Below, piece after piece: positions 8,901 through 16,289 of a DNA stretch of 64,000 bases. Numbering within the stretch: position 1 is the stretch's first letter; every line of letters begins with the position of its first letter. The translations under genes and the position numbers were made by a program. Below the pieces are notes generated by a model, which was not told where the DNA came from, searched no databases, and saw only the letters and a program-made list of their open reading frames with translations. The DNA is from Actinotalea sp. Marseille-Q4924 (lineage in GTDB: Bacteria > Actinomycetota > Actinomycetes > Actinomycetales > Cellulomonadaceae), in NCBI RefSeq assembly GCF_916618755.1, contig NZ_CAKAKB010000006.1:1-64000 (forward strand), written 5' to 3'.

Positions 8901-10971
8901 GCCCGACCTCGAGGTCCAGTCCGGCACGACGGGCCGGGAGCTCGACCGCCCGCCGGATCTCCTCGGGCGAGGGCGGTCCGACGAGCACGGTGGCGTCACC
9001 GACGACGCGCGCCATGTCGGCGTGCTCGGCGAGCTGACCCACGAGGTCGGCCCGCACGGCCACCACGAGCGTGATGCCGGCGTCGCCCGCCGGGAGTGCG
9101 GCCAGGGTGTCGAGGAACGCCGTCCGCTCCCCGACGTCGTGGCACGCGGTCCAGGCCTCCTCGAGCTGGTCGACGACGAGCACGACCCGTTCCGGCCCCT
9201 CCTGCGACCTGAACAGGCTCCCGATCGCGTCCTCGACGGCCACGCCCGGCTGCCCCACCGCGGCCTCCGCGAGCGCGCGCATCGGGTGCGCGCCGGGCTG
9301 CACGACGACCTGCCGCCAGCGCCCGCTCCCCGGGAGGAGGTCCTCGCGCAGGCCGGCGAGCAGGCCGGCCCGGATCACCGAGGACTTGCCGCTCCCGGAC
9401 GGGCCGACCACGGCGAGCGCACGGCTGCCGGCGATCCGCGCCAGCAGCTCGGCGGTGAGCCGTTCCCGCCCGCAGAACCACCGGGCGTCGTCGACGGCGT
9501 ACGCCTCGAGGCCGCGCCAGGGGCACACGCCGTCCTCGTGGCCCGGCGCCCCGCTCTCCGCCAGGGTCTGCACGCCGTCGACCAGGGAGCTCCGCGCGTC
9601 GGCGAGCTCCGCCGCCGAGGCGCTCGCCCGCAGGCTCGCGTCACGCACGGAGACCGCCGCCTGCGCCCGGTTCCAGCTCACGGTGGCCGCCTCGACCCGG
9701 CCCGGCCAGCCGCCGGACCGCTCGAGGACGTGCTCCGCAGCGGCGGGGGCCGTCTGCGGGCCGAGCCGGTCCGCGAGCATGGCCACGACGTCGTCGGCGC
9801 CGAGGGGACCGAGCTCCACGACGTGAGCCGCGGACGTGGGGACCTCGTGCGGGCGGCACAGCTGGACGAGCAGCGTGGCCGGCGCGAGCGGCCCGGTGAC
9901 GGGGCCGCGAGCCACGACGAGCGCGGGCGTCCCGTCGCCCATCGGCGTTGCCGGGCCGGCGCCTGCCTCGCGCACGTGGCCACCGCGGTCGAGCACCTCG
10001 GTGGCGAGCGCCTGGACCAGCCTGCCGGTGCCCGCGCCGGGCGGTCCGGTGAGGACGACGTGAGCGCTGCCGCCGTCCTCGGCCACGCCCCACGCCCGCC
10101 GGAGGGCGGCGAGCTCCTGCTCCCGTCCCCGCAGCGGGGTGGCCGGCTCCCGCAGCCGCGGCGGCACCACGTCGGAGGGCGGGGGGCCGCCCAGCTCAGG
10201 GTCCTGCGTGAGCACCTGCTGGTGGCGCCGGCGGAGCGCCGCTCCGGGGTCCACGCCGAGGTCCTCGGCGAGCACGTCGCGCACGCGCTCGTACGTCCGC
10301 AGGGCGTCCGCCTGCTGCCCCAGCCGGTACTGGGCGAGCATGAGGAGCTCCCACGCGCGCTCGCGATGCGGATGGTCGGCCACGAAGCGCTCCAGCTCGC
10401 GCGCCGCCGCCGGGAGGTCTCCGCCGTCGATCTCGGCCGCCCACAGGTCCTCGGTCGCCGTGAGGCGGGCCTCGTCGAGCCGACGGCCCTCCGCCTGGCC
10501 GAACGCCGTCCCACGGACGTCGGCGTACGCGGGTCCGTGCCACATGCCCAGGGCCTCGCGCAGCATCCGGGCGGCGGCCGCGGGTCGTCCCCCCGCCATC
10601 GCCTCCCGCGCCTGCGTCACGAGGCGCAGGAAGCGCTCGGCGTCGATGGCGGACGGGTCGAGGGTCAGCCGGTAGCCCGGACCGTCCGTGACGAGCAGCC
10701 GCGGGGGGCGGCCGCGCTCCGGCTCGATCGCGTCCCGGAGCCGGAGCACGACCGTCTGGAGGGACTTGGCGGCCGTGCGCGGCGGGTCGTCCCCCCAGAG
10801 CGCGTCGACGAGGTCGTCCGTCGGCACCATGTGACCCACGCTCGCGACCAGCCGCGCGAGCAGGGTCCGCTCACGCCGGCCGGGCACCTCGACCGTCCCG
10901 TCCCCGACGCTGACCCTCATCGTGCCGAGGACCGACACGTGCATGCGCTGAGGGTAGACCCAGGCGACCAT
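5959..10971 (-). CDS. SARP/BTAD regulator fused to STAND NTPase, membrane helix and beta-propeller
   Basis: A 1,670-residue multidomain protein. Residues about 10-105 form an OmpR-type winged helix and about 110-260 a BTAD domain, as in SARP/AfsR activators. Near 312 is a degenerate P-loop (GPPGAGTGR, missing the usual Lys). Near 520 is an intact Walker A, GPSGSGKSS, with Walker B VLVVDQLEEAW near 595, typical of nSTAND1 ATPases. A single strong transmembrane segment follows at about 915-938, then a coiled-coil-like linker and a WD40/PQQ-like beta-propeller to the end (repeats such as DGTTVLVATPGG, DGRTVLVGSSQG). I infer a signal-sensing transcription factor anchored in the membrane. Start 10971 has GGAGG ten bases upstream; ATG 10944 is the alternative. 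No obvious target operon adjoins it. Confidence 0.85.
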   Translation of the reverse strand: MVAWVYPQRMHVSVLGTMRVSVGDGTVEVPGRRERTLLARLVASVGHMVPTDDLVDALWGDDPPRTAAKSLQTVVLRLRDAIEPERGRPPRLLVTDGPGYRLTLDPSAIDAERFLRLVTQAREAMAGGRPAAAARMLREALGMWHGPAYADVRGTAFGQAEGRRLDEARLTATEDLWAAEIDGGDLPAAARELERFVADHPHRERAWELLMLAQYRLGQQADALRTYERVRDVLAEDLGVDPGAALRRRHQQVLTQDPELGGPPPSDVVPPRLREPATPLRGREQELAALRRAWGVAEDGGSAHVVLTGPPGAGTGRLVQALATEVLDRGGHVREAGAGPATPMGDGTPALVVARGPVTGPLAPATLLVQLCRPHEVPTSAAHVVELGPLGADDVVAMLADRLGPQTAPAAAEHVLERSGGWPGRVEAATVSWNRAQAAVSVRDASLRASASAAELADARSSLVDGVQTLAESGAPGHEDGVCPWRGLEAYAVDDARWFCGRERLTAELLARIAGSRALAVVGPSGSGKSSVIRAGLLAGLREDLLPGSGRWRQVVVQPGAHPMRALAEAAVGQPGVAVEDAIGSLFRSQEGPERVVLVVDQLEEAWTACHDVGERTAFLDTLAALPAGDAGITLVVAVRADLVGQLAEHADMARVVGDATVLVGPPSPEEIRRAVELPARRAGLDLEVGLADALVADAGREPGLLPLLSTSLTQLWHMRRGRTLTLAAYVGTGGLSGAIAHQAETAMQALPENVHPLAQTLFLRLAGPGEGDLVTRRRVPLKELLDLGRPGMADLVDTLARARLLTVSDGHVEVSHEALFREWPRLRAWLEDDTAGRAVQRRLAVAAGEWDDEHRDPSLLWTGTRLAAGLEVAQHRPEEVTGVEREFLDAARDQLDRDRVEAERRAQDALSRNRRLRLVVVGLACVLVVALLAGVVAWQAELRSRRAQAEALAAQSRAEEAAVTATAGRLAATAVNEDYYDRALLLALEAVDRAPTPDTYGPLLTLLGQAPDLRTQVRTEERFLRVDAGEDGGTVYVGENAPRVWAVDAATGARLWTADLPVQALGLDAGPGGVLVSGPSDDGSGVALLDPATGAQRWFVDEPALRGVLEPGADPVVSPFVSWTPDGLVLVVTPTHLVYLTAGGGLEHAVPLPRPQWPDFVHLFPDGRVSMASEDGGSLVIDPAHPEREPARLSGHVWHSTPDGLLLVGEDLASAQDDVVYTVYDAATLQPVSAPIGVDASRTGLLSADGATLYAGEENVVVVVDVASGERVGTHRAHSGTVMGLALAGPDDDVLWSAGRDGAAIAWDLTGRSGLLDVQRGVASVVKGHTAAATGVGLAQAFDGDEPGFGALHVVDLPRGQVLVEDLPPPASAEPFVWTTGVSRDGTTGVAAWGTGDDPYAAPTVLAVYALPSGSLRTQVDLPGPVLGIAVSDDGSRAVVVGRDERAVVDLTTGRVVATQRSEELERYPDTAGLAALSPDGTTVLVATPGGVAVLDSSTAEELAAAALPGEDEAVSLEWAADGRTVLVGSSQGRVHVLDAGTLAPRSPARIVSPGWVLDLAVSPAGDVAASLGTDGDLLLWDVATWQPLGRPVSDGTMWGWLGFDPERPVLHSWSEQGVVVRVSTAPRDWVAAACAAANRELTDTERQIHLREDARGASPRCEGTGARS

Positions 10972-11100
10972 CCGTGACCTGCCTCCGTTCGGGGGTGCTG
11001 ACGCCACCCTGGCGGGGTCCGGTCGCGGCCCGGTCGTGGTCCGGTCTCCGACGGCGCGAGGTCGTCCAGCCGCCGCGGCGGGCACCGGGCCGCCGCGTAG

Positions 11101-11120
11101 AGTTCCGTCGAGGGTTCCGC
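11101..11120 (+). repeat. Dispersed 20-bp repeat, copy 1
   Basis: AGTTCCGTCGAGGGTTCCGC. Near-identical copies occur at 30640-30659 and 30704-30723. The preceding 40 or so bases also align between 11062 and 30668 (for example CGTCCAG and CGCCGGGC-like blocks), so the 20-mer is the conserved core of a longer intergenic repeat. Confidence 0.75.
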
Positions 11121-11149
11121 CCAGCGCTCGGTGGCCGAGGCGTGGAGCT

Positions 11150-11214
11150 CCCGGGCCTCCTGGGGGTTCCACCCTTTAGTCGAGACCTGCGGAACCACAC
11201 CGACGTAAGCACCC
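11150..11214 (+). repeat. Left flanking direct repeat of the accessory island (att-like)
   Basis: This 65-base block matches 24623-24686 in the same orientation with only one single-base indel and two substitutions. The core reads GGGGGTTCCACCCTTTAGTC then GAGACCTGCGGAAC. Lower similarity continues on both copies for another 70 bases. GTTCC and GGAAC arms inside can pair. The two copies bracket 13.4 kb of accessory genes, as attachment sites or duplicated insertion ends would, but no recombinase is seen. Confidence 0.75.
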
Positions 11215-11457
11215 GATCTCGGCGTCGGGGAGAACGGCGTCCACACGCTCGCGGAACGCTTTCACCGCGCAAGCGTCATGCCGAACGAACCGGCAAGGCG
11301 CCAGCACTCCTCCCGACGCAATGCCCTTGCTGGTGTGCAGCTCCTGGCTCCCGGTGCGGAAAAGCCTCGCCAGGGCGCTCGCTCGGAGCCGCTGTGTCGG
11401 TCGGTCGGCGTCCGCCGATCCAGACGCACGGGCTCGGACGACCGTGGTGCGACCGCG

Positions 11458-12186
11458 TCAGACGGTAGCCATCTCGTCCTCGACGGCAACAAGCTCGGCG
11501 ATCTTGGTGGCGACAACGGCCATGGAGTCGTCAGAGGTGTTCAACCCGTTCCGCGAGGCCAGCAGGGGGCTGACCTTCCGGAGCTCGTCGTAGGTCGTCC
11601 CGTGAACGACAGGGATGAGCAAGTCGCGTGCGAGGAGCTCGGAGAGCTCCTTGTCAGAGACACCCCGGCTGTCGACGCGCTCCAGCAGTGCAGGGGTGAC
11701 AAGGACGAGGCCGGTACGCGACTTCGCCAGGCCCCTGTCGATCTCTCGCATGAACGGTTGGCCGAGCACGATGTCCTTCTCGCTAAACCAGACTGACACC
11801 CCCTCAGCCGTGAGCAGGGCGTGCAACTCGGTCGCGACACCACGCCGGTCATCCCACGCGTGGCAGAGAAAAACGTCGCGGAGGTCGGGATCTTCGCGCG
11901 CACGCAACTCGGCCGTTCGGCGGACAGGAGTCAGCGCGCGCACTTCGGCAGGCGTGTAGGTCACGGTTGAGGTGCTCGGGGACCAACTCGGCCGCACTCT
12001 GCCGCCGATGGGCGCACCCCCACCGCTCGCGCCGCCCCCTCCGCTGCTCCGCGGCGAGGACGTCGGCCGCGTGTCGTAGTACCAGGACGAGGAGTACCCG
12101 CCGGATCCGCGACCGCCACATGCAGGGCACTTCGCGCGCGCACTCGCCGTGCGATGGCCCCAGACTGGCGCTGTACACCTACTCAT
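11458..12186 (-). CDS. TIR-domain protein with N-terminal zinc-binding-like motif
   Basis: A 242-residue protein. Near residues 3-35 is a Cys/His-rich motif (CTAPVWGHRTASARAKCPAC then GGRG) that looks like a small zinc knuckle. A low-complexity Ser/Gly/Pro linker follows to about residue 65. The C-terminal 140 residues form a TIR domain: DVFLCHAWDDR (strand A, box 1), VWFSEKDIVLG (box 2-like) and a SRTGLVLVTPALL strand. The Glu in WFSEKD is a candidate catalytic Glu of NADase TIR domains. TACACT (complement of 12194-12199) lies seven bases before ATG, so the mRNA may be leaderless. TIR proteins of bacteria often act in anti-phage defence through NAD+ cleavage or cyclic-ADPR signalling; that role is inferred here from the domain and island. 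Confidence 0.85.
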   Translation of the reverse strand: MSRCTAPVWGHRTASARAKCPACGGRGSGGYSSSWYYDTRPTSSPRSSGGGGASGGGAPIGGRVRPSWSPSTSTVTYTPAEVRALTPVRRTAELRAREDPDLRDVFLCHAWDDRRGVATELHALLTAEGVSVWFSEKDIVLGQPFMREIDRGLAKSRTGLVLVTPALLERVDSRGVSDKELSELLARDLLIPVVHGTTYDELRKVSPLLASRNGLNTSDDSMAVVATKIAELVAVEDEMATV

Positions 12187-12288
12187 GACTGAAAGTGTAG
12201 TGGGCGCTGACGCCCCGGGGCTGATCAAGATGGCCCCGACGCGCGGCGCGCGGCCCCGTGGCGACGTGCTCGTGGAACGATCACGCTC

Positions 12289-13042
12289 ATGAGCGACCCC
12301 GAGGTGTGGCAGCAGATCCCCGACGGCTGGCCGGCGGCTCCCGCCGACCTCATCGAGGCAGCAACCCTGCAGGCGCTCAAAGCGCTCAGCGACGACACCA
12401 AGCGACCGGCGAGCGAGCGGCTGGCGCAGTACTACGACCTCGCCGGGAACTTCGCTGGGGCGACCTTCGTAGATCTGCAGCCCAACGATCCGAACGACAT
12501 CACCGCGACCGACCTGCACGCCTTGACTCTCATGAAGGTCGAGGTCCTTGGCGGTGGGACCCGCCGACTCCTGGAAGGGAACACCCACCGTCCAGCGATC
12601 CTCCAGGCCCTGGCCGGGGTGGAGCCAGGACTTGCTGGTGGCCGGCCCCACCGACTTCCTCGCGATGGAGAGGCTGTACCTCGCGGTCCGCGACGCCCTC
12701 TCCGAGCCGGGTGTGAAGAGCCGGAACCAATGGGTCACGGCCTCCAAGCTTTGCGCCCGGAAGCGGTACGACCTGTTCCCGGTACGGGACAGCGTCGTGT
12801 GCACCTACCTGGGCCTGATCCCCTCCAAGGGGAAGGGCAGAGGCAACTACCAGATCGACTACCAGGTGTACCGGGCTCTGATCGGGAACCGGGAGGTCAT
12901 CGAGCGGATCGACGACCTGGTCGACCGGCTGCGGGACGGTGTCCCAGGCCGGGAGGTGCGGCTGGACGGCGGTCGCCTACGCCTGCTGGACGCAGCCCTG
13001 TGGACCTGGGTCGACAAGAGCGAGCTCGCGCGCCGTCGCTGA
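12289..13042 (+). pseudogene. DUF6308-like protein, broken by a frameshift
   Basis: Two overlapping reading frames together make one protein of about 250 residues. The first runs from ATG 12289 through KALSDDTKRPASERLAQYYD and ends its sensible sequence with ILQALAGVEP. The second frame takes over with DLLVAGPTDFLAMERLYLAV and continues to TGA 13042. One extra base at about 12628-12629 (in CCAGGAC) explains the switch. The overall pattern (YYD, RLLEG, KLCARKRYDLFPVRDSVV) looks like the DUF6308 family, whose function I do not know. It may be a real loss or a sequencing error. It is divergent from the TIR gene, with about 100 bases between them. Confidence 0.6.
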
Positions 13043-13074
13043 CTGGGCCGTGAACCGGGAAGTAGCAACCCACC

Positions 13075-13842
13075 GTGTTGTCGAACGCACAGGCCGACGA
13101 AAGGGGCCGTCTGACCGTGGGTGCCGGAGCCTTCCGCGCTGCGACCTGGAACACCGAGTGGCTCCGAAACACGCGACGAGTTCCGGAGGCCCTGGCGGTG
13201 ATCGAGGCGTGGGACGCCGACGTGCTGGTGCTCACCGAGGTGGACGAGGCGCTGCTCGGCCGCTTGAACCTGCATGTCGCGCGAGGCGGGGACGACTGGG
13301 GCTACGGCCACTCCCCTGGGCGGCGGAAAGTCGCGGTGTGCTCCCGGACCCCGTGGCGTGACGTCGACAGTGTTGGTCACCCCGGCCTGCCGGCCGGACG
13401 GTATGTCGCTGCGACGACGGACACCGCCTCCGGACCACTCCGCGTCGTGGGCTTGTGCATACCGTGGCGCGACGCGCACGTCCGCACCGGTCGCCGGAAC
13501 CGGGTCGCCTGGGAGGACCACGCCGCGTACTTGGAGCCGCTACCCGAACTCCTCAAGCAGGAGTCCCTCCGCGGAGCCCTGGTGGTCGCTGGTGACCTGA
13601 ACCAGACAGTCCCCGGCACGCGCTCTCCCCGACCTGTCCAAGACTTGCTGGCTCGGGCGTTCGCAGACCTCGAGATCACCACCGCCGGCCGCTCGTGCGG
13701 GAACCGCCTTCTGGACCACATCGCAGTGACCTCGCACTGGAATCCGCTCGAGGTGGTCCTGGAGTGCCTGGCACACGGCGAGGCCCCGCTGTCCGACCAT
13801 GACGCAGTAGTCGTCACGCTCGAACAGCAGGCCAGCCTTTAG
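13075..13842 (+). CDS. Endonuclease/exonuclease/phosphatase (EEP) family protein
   Basis: A compact 255-residue metal-dependent phosphodiesterase fold. Family landmarks are ATWNTEWLR (Asn, about residue 25), VLVLTEVDE (metal-binding Glu, about 54), VVAGDLNQ (Asp/Asn pair, about 182) and PLSDHDAVVV (Asp-His near the C-terminus). No signal peptide, so the enzyme is cytoplasmic. GTG 13075 gives the full frame; GTG 13117, with AAAGGGG about ten bases upstream, would give a protein beginning just before the first motif and may be the true start. DNA, RNA or a phosphorylated small molecule are all possible substrates. It lies in the defence-like island between a DUF6308 relic and an IS-disrupted gene. 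Confidence 0.8.
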   Translation: MLSNAQADERGRLTVGAGAFRAATWNTEWLRNTRRVPEALAVIEAWDADVLVLTEVDEALLGRLNLHVARGGDDWGYGHSPGRRKVAVCSRTPWRDVDSVGHPGLPAGRYVAATTDTASGPLRVVGLCIPWRDAHVRTGRRNRVAWEDHAAYLEPLPELLKQESLRGALVVAGDLNQTVPGTRSPRPVQDLLARAFADLEITTAGRSCGNRLLDHIAVTSHWNPLEVVLECLAHGEAPLSDHDAVVVTLEQQASL

Positions 13843-13923
13843 CCAATGGTGCCCCGGCCCGCTCACTTCTGGCGCGGGTCGAGGGGCAACCAGGTGTCGG
13901 AGCACCGCAGTAGCCTCCCCAAC

Positions 13924-14168
13924 ATGGCCGAGCCGCCGCTGCCGAACGCTGAAGAGACCGTCACGCTTCTGGACGATCTCATCGCTGAATGGAAGGCCGT
14001 CGACGGACCGATCGACGTACGGGTCGATGGTCACATCTCCCACGCCGTCCACGTGTTCGGGCTTGTCTGCCACACGTACGCGCTGGCCGACGCCGTGCTG
14101 CACCTTCGCGCGGCCGGTCACCATGTGCAGTCGGTACCGCTGATCCGGCAGGCCATGGAAGGGTCTGC
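13924..14168 (+). pseudogene. 5' part of an unknown gene cut by the IS3 element
   Basis: ATG 13924 opens a frame whose first 80 residues look genuine (for example HISHAVHVFGLVCHTYALAD and VPLIRQAME), mostly helical and reminiscent of DUF5677/AbiV-like helical proteins, although that similarity is weak. The frame then runs straight into the terminal inverted repeat of the IS element at 14169 and stops inside it. No continuation is recognisable on the far side of the element, so insertion was probably accompanied by a deletion. TAGCCT at 13911-13916 sits seven bases before ATG, consistent with a leaderless promoter. Confidence 0.6.
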
Positions 14169-14192
14169 TGCACGAGTAGGTGACAGTCGGTC

Positions 14193-15068
14193 TCAGGCGG
14201 CGAGTGCGACCTGAGTGGTCATGATGGTCTCGTACTCGATGGGGGTCAGACGGCCGAGGCGGGCTTGGCGTCGGCGGCGGTGGTAGGTCCGTTCGATCCA
14301 GGTGATGACCGCGATCCGCAGGTCCTGGCGTGTGGCCCAGCGGCGCCGGTTCAGGACGTTCTTCTGCAGGAGCGAGAAGAAGGACTCCATGGCGGCGTTG
14401 TCCCCGGCGGAGGCGACCTGGCCCATCGACCCGACGAGGTCGTGAGCGGCCAGGACGCGGGCCACCTTCCGGCTACGAAATTGGCTGCCGCGGTCCGAGT
14501 GCACCACGCAGCCGGCCACATCGCCGCGACGTTGCACGGCGCTGACCAGTGCGTTCACCGCGATCTGGGAGGTCATGCGGTCGCTGATCGAGTACCCCAC
14601 GATCCGGTTGGAGAACACGTCCTTGATCGCACAGAGGTAGAGCTTGCCCTCGCTCGTGGAGTGCTCGGTGATGTCCCAGAGCCACAGCCGGTTCGAGGCG
14701 TCGGCCGTGAACCGGCGCAGCACGAGGTCGTCGTGAGCAGGAGGGCCGGCCTTCTTGCCGTTCCTCGTGCGCTTCTTGCCGAACACCGACCACCAGCCGT
14801 TGCCCGAGCAGATCCGCCACACGGTCCGGTCGCAGGCGACCTGGCCGGCGCGCCCGGCCTCGTCGGCCAGGAGCCGGTAGCCGAACTCCGGGTCGTCGCG
14901 GTGGGCGTCGAACAGCACGTTCGCGAGGTAGGCCTCCTCGAGCTCGCGGGCACCGATCGGCGCGGCGAGCCAGCGGTAGTAGGGCTGGCGGGCGAGCTTG
15001 AGGACCCGGCACGTCACCGTGACGGGGATCCCGTCAGCGGCGAGCTCAGTCACGAGCGGGTAGATCAT
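14193..15068 (-). CDS. IS3-family transposase OrfB (DDE integrase core)
   Basis: A 291-residue transposase subunit. The N-terminal third is an HTH_21-like region (SRVLKLARQ-type start, YRLLADEAG). The rve integrase core follows, with catalytic Asp in LWLWDITEH (about residue 130), Asp in VVHSDRGSQF (about 193) and Glu in AAMESFFSLLQ (about 229). Its ATG overlaps the orfA stop as ATGA, next to an AAAA run (GGGAAAATGA on the coding strand). This suggests that OrfAB is made by -1 frameshifting, or OrfB by coupled re-initiation, as in other IS3 elements. Confidence 0.92.
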   Translation of the reverse strand: MIYPLVTELAADGIPVTVTCRVLKLARQPYYRWLAAPIGARELEEAYLANVLFDAHRDDPEFGYRLLADEAGRAGQVACDRTVWRICSGNGWWSVFGKKRTRNGKKAGPPAHDDLVLRRFTADASNRLWLWDITEHSTSEGKLYLCAIKDVFSNRIVGYSISDRMTSQIAVNALVSAVQRRGDVAGCVVHSDRGSQFRSRKVARVLAAHDLVGSMGQVASAGDNAAMESFFSLLQKNVLNRRRWATRQDLRIAVITWIERTYHRRRRQARLGRLTPIEYETIMTTQVALAA

Positions 15069-15361
15069 TTTCCCGGCAGGTGCGCCTGGGCGGAGTAGGC
15101 CGCCGCCCGGCGCAGGACCTCGTTCTCCTGCTCCAGCAGCCGGTTGCGGCGCTTGAGCTCTCGGAGCTCGGTCGACTCGCTCGGCGTCGTTCCGGGGCGG
15201 TGACCATCGGCGACATCAGCGGCTTGCAGCCAGTTGCGCAGGCACGACTCGGAGATGCCGAAGTCCTTGGCGATCTGAGCGATCGGGGCATCGCCGCGGC
15301 GGGCCACCGCGACGACATCGTCGCGGAACTCCTTCGGATGGGGTCTGGGCACGGTCAACAT
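15065..15361 (-). CDS. IS3-family transposase OrfA (HTH)
   Basis: A 98-residue DNA-binding subunit. The N-terminal helix-turn-helix (PKEFRDDVVAVARRGDAPIA then FGISESCLRNWLQAAD) recognises the IS ends, and a C-terminal leucine-zipper-like coiled coil (LRELKRRNRLLEQENEVLRR) mediates dimerisation with OrfAB. I used ATG 15361, which begins just before the HTH. A longer frame from GTG 15388 exists but lacks a good ribosome site. The 3' end overlaps orfB by four bases. Confidence 0.9.
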   Translation of the reverse strand: MLTVPRPHPKEFRDDVVAVARRGDAPIAQIAKDFGISESCLRNWLQAADVADGHRPGTTPSESTELRELKRRNRLLEQENEVLRRAAAYSAQAHLPGK

Positions 15362-15553
15362 CCTTCCAGCGGCGCCCTCCGGCACCACAGGTCAGGTGTC
15401 ACCTACTCGTGCATCAGACCCGAAGGAGGTGATACGGCACCTGCGTCCGATCCACCCGGCCGACACCACGGTCCGCTCAGCCCGGGATCACTTCACCCCT
15501 GCATCGGGCAACTGTCCCCGAGTCGGGCACCATCGCACGACTACAGTCGCGCC

Positions 15554-16195
15554 ATGTCGATGAACGGGCGCGTCATTGCGGGCCACTTCCTGAATGCGGC
15601 GGTGACCACGACTCCCATCGGGAATGGCGTGGTCGTCCAATCGGGACTCAAGTGGCGGAAGCTGAACCACGAGCAGGTGGCCGAGTGGGAAGAAGTGCCC
15701 TCCGAGTCGCCGGGCACGTTGAGCGCCGTCGGACAGGCAGTCACCGGCGCGGTCCTCCCCCGCTTCATCAGCAAGGGTGCCTCAGCGGCGGTCGGCGCTG
15801 CCATCGACGCCAACCTGCGGCCCTCGCACACAGTGCGCGTCGACTGGGCGGACGGGAAGCGATCCCTGCTCAAGCTCCCGGATCAGCTGTTCGCGCACCT
15901 GGAAGTCATGCTCAAGGACCGCCGAGCGGCAGTAGCCCCGCCCGTCCCCCATACCTCGGAGCCCGCAGGCTCAGGACTCGCGCCCACAGCCCAGCCCACA
16001 GTCACAGAGCAGGCGTTCTCGCTCGTCTCGGGCCTGCTAAAGGAGCGCAAGGCCGCCCCGTCCACCGGGTCGACCGCTACGGAGAAGCCCGATGTCGCCG
16101 AGCAGCTCATGAAGCTGGCCTCGCTTCGAGATGCCGGTGTACTCACCGACGACGAGTTCGCGGCCAAGAAGGCTGAACTGCTGTCGCGGATGTAA
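15554..16195 (+). CDS. SHOCT-domain protein of unknown function
   Basis: A 213-residue protein. The C-terminal 30 residues (DVAEQLMKLASLRDAGVLTD then EFAAKKAELL) are a SHOCT domain, a short helical module found at the ends of many otherwise unrelated bacterial proteins. The first 115 residues look like a small beta-rich domain with an Ala/Gly-rich hydrophobic stretch near residues 58-78, and a Pro/Ala-rich linker follows. TACAGT (15542-15547) is six bases before ATG, so transcription may start at the start codon. It lies between the IS element and hsdR, reads in the same direction as hsdR, and ends about 95 bases before it. Confidence 0.7.
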   Translation: MSMNGRVIAGHFLNAAVTTTPIGNGVVVQSGLKWRKLNHEQVAEWEEVPSESPGTLSAVGQAVTGAVLPRFISKGASAAVGAAIDANLRPSHTVRVDWADGKRSLLKLPDQLFAHLEVMLKDRRAAVAPPVPHTSEPAGSGLAPTAQPTVTEQAFSLVSGLLKERKAAPSTGSTATEKPDVAEQLMKLASLRDAGVLTDDEFAAKKAELLSRM

Positions 16196-16289
16196 CGCAT
16201 CGCCGAGGAGGACGCCACGACCGCGACGCCTTCGAGGCTCTGACTGGTCTGCCGAGGGCCATCGCAGTCGCGCCACTACGGTTAGGAGC

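Larger units (their letters stand above)
10972..11457. other. Intergenic region carrying dispersed repeats and the left island boundary
   Basis: This 486-base stretch has no convincing gene. From 11062 to about 11135 it resembles a region in front of tRNA-Lys (30668-30738), including the 20-mer family AGTTCCGNCGAGGGTTCCGC at 11101-11120. From 11150 to 11214 it holds the left copy of the long direct repeat, with weaker similarity to the right copy continuing to about 11285. Confidence 0.7.
14169..15413 (-). mobile_element. IS3-family insertion sequence, 1,245 bp
   Basis: Terminal inverted repeats are TGCACGAGTAGGTGACA (14169-14185) and its exact complement at 15397-15413. Inside, orfA and orfB lie on the minus strand with a 4-base overlap, and orfB has the DDE catalytic residues. 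Both frames are intact, so the element may be active. No clear 3-4 bp target duplication flanks it. It interrupts the gene starting at 13924. Confidence 0.9.

Noticed and set aside
13843-13923. An upstream extension of the IS-cut gene from ATG 13846
   Set aside because: The extra residues are not protein-like, and TAGCCT plus ATG 13924 gives a better start.
14169-15413. The IS3 element as the agent that mobilised the whole island
   Set aside because: It has its own perfect inverted repeats well inside the island and they do not match the 65-bp flanking repeats.
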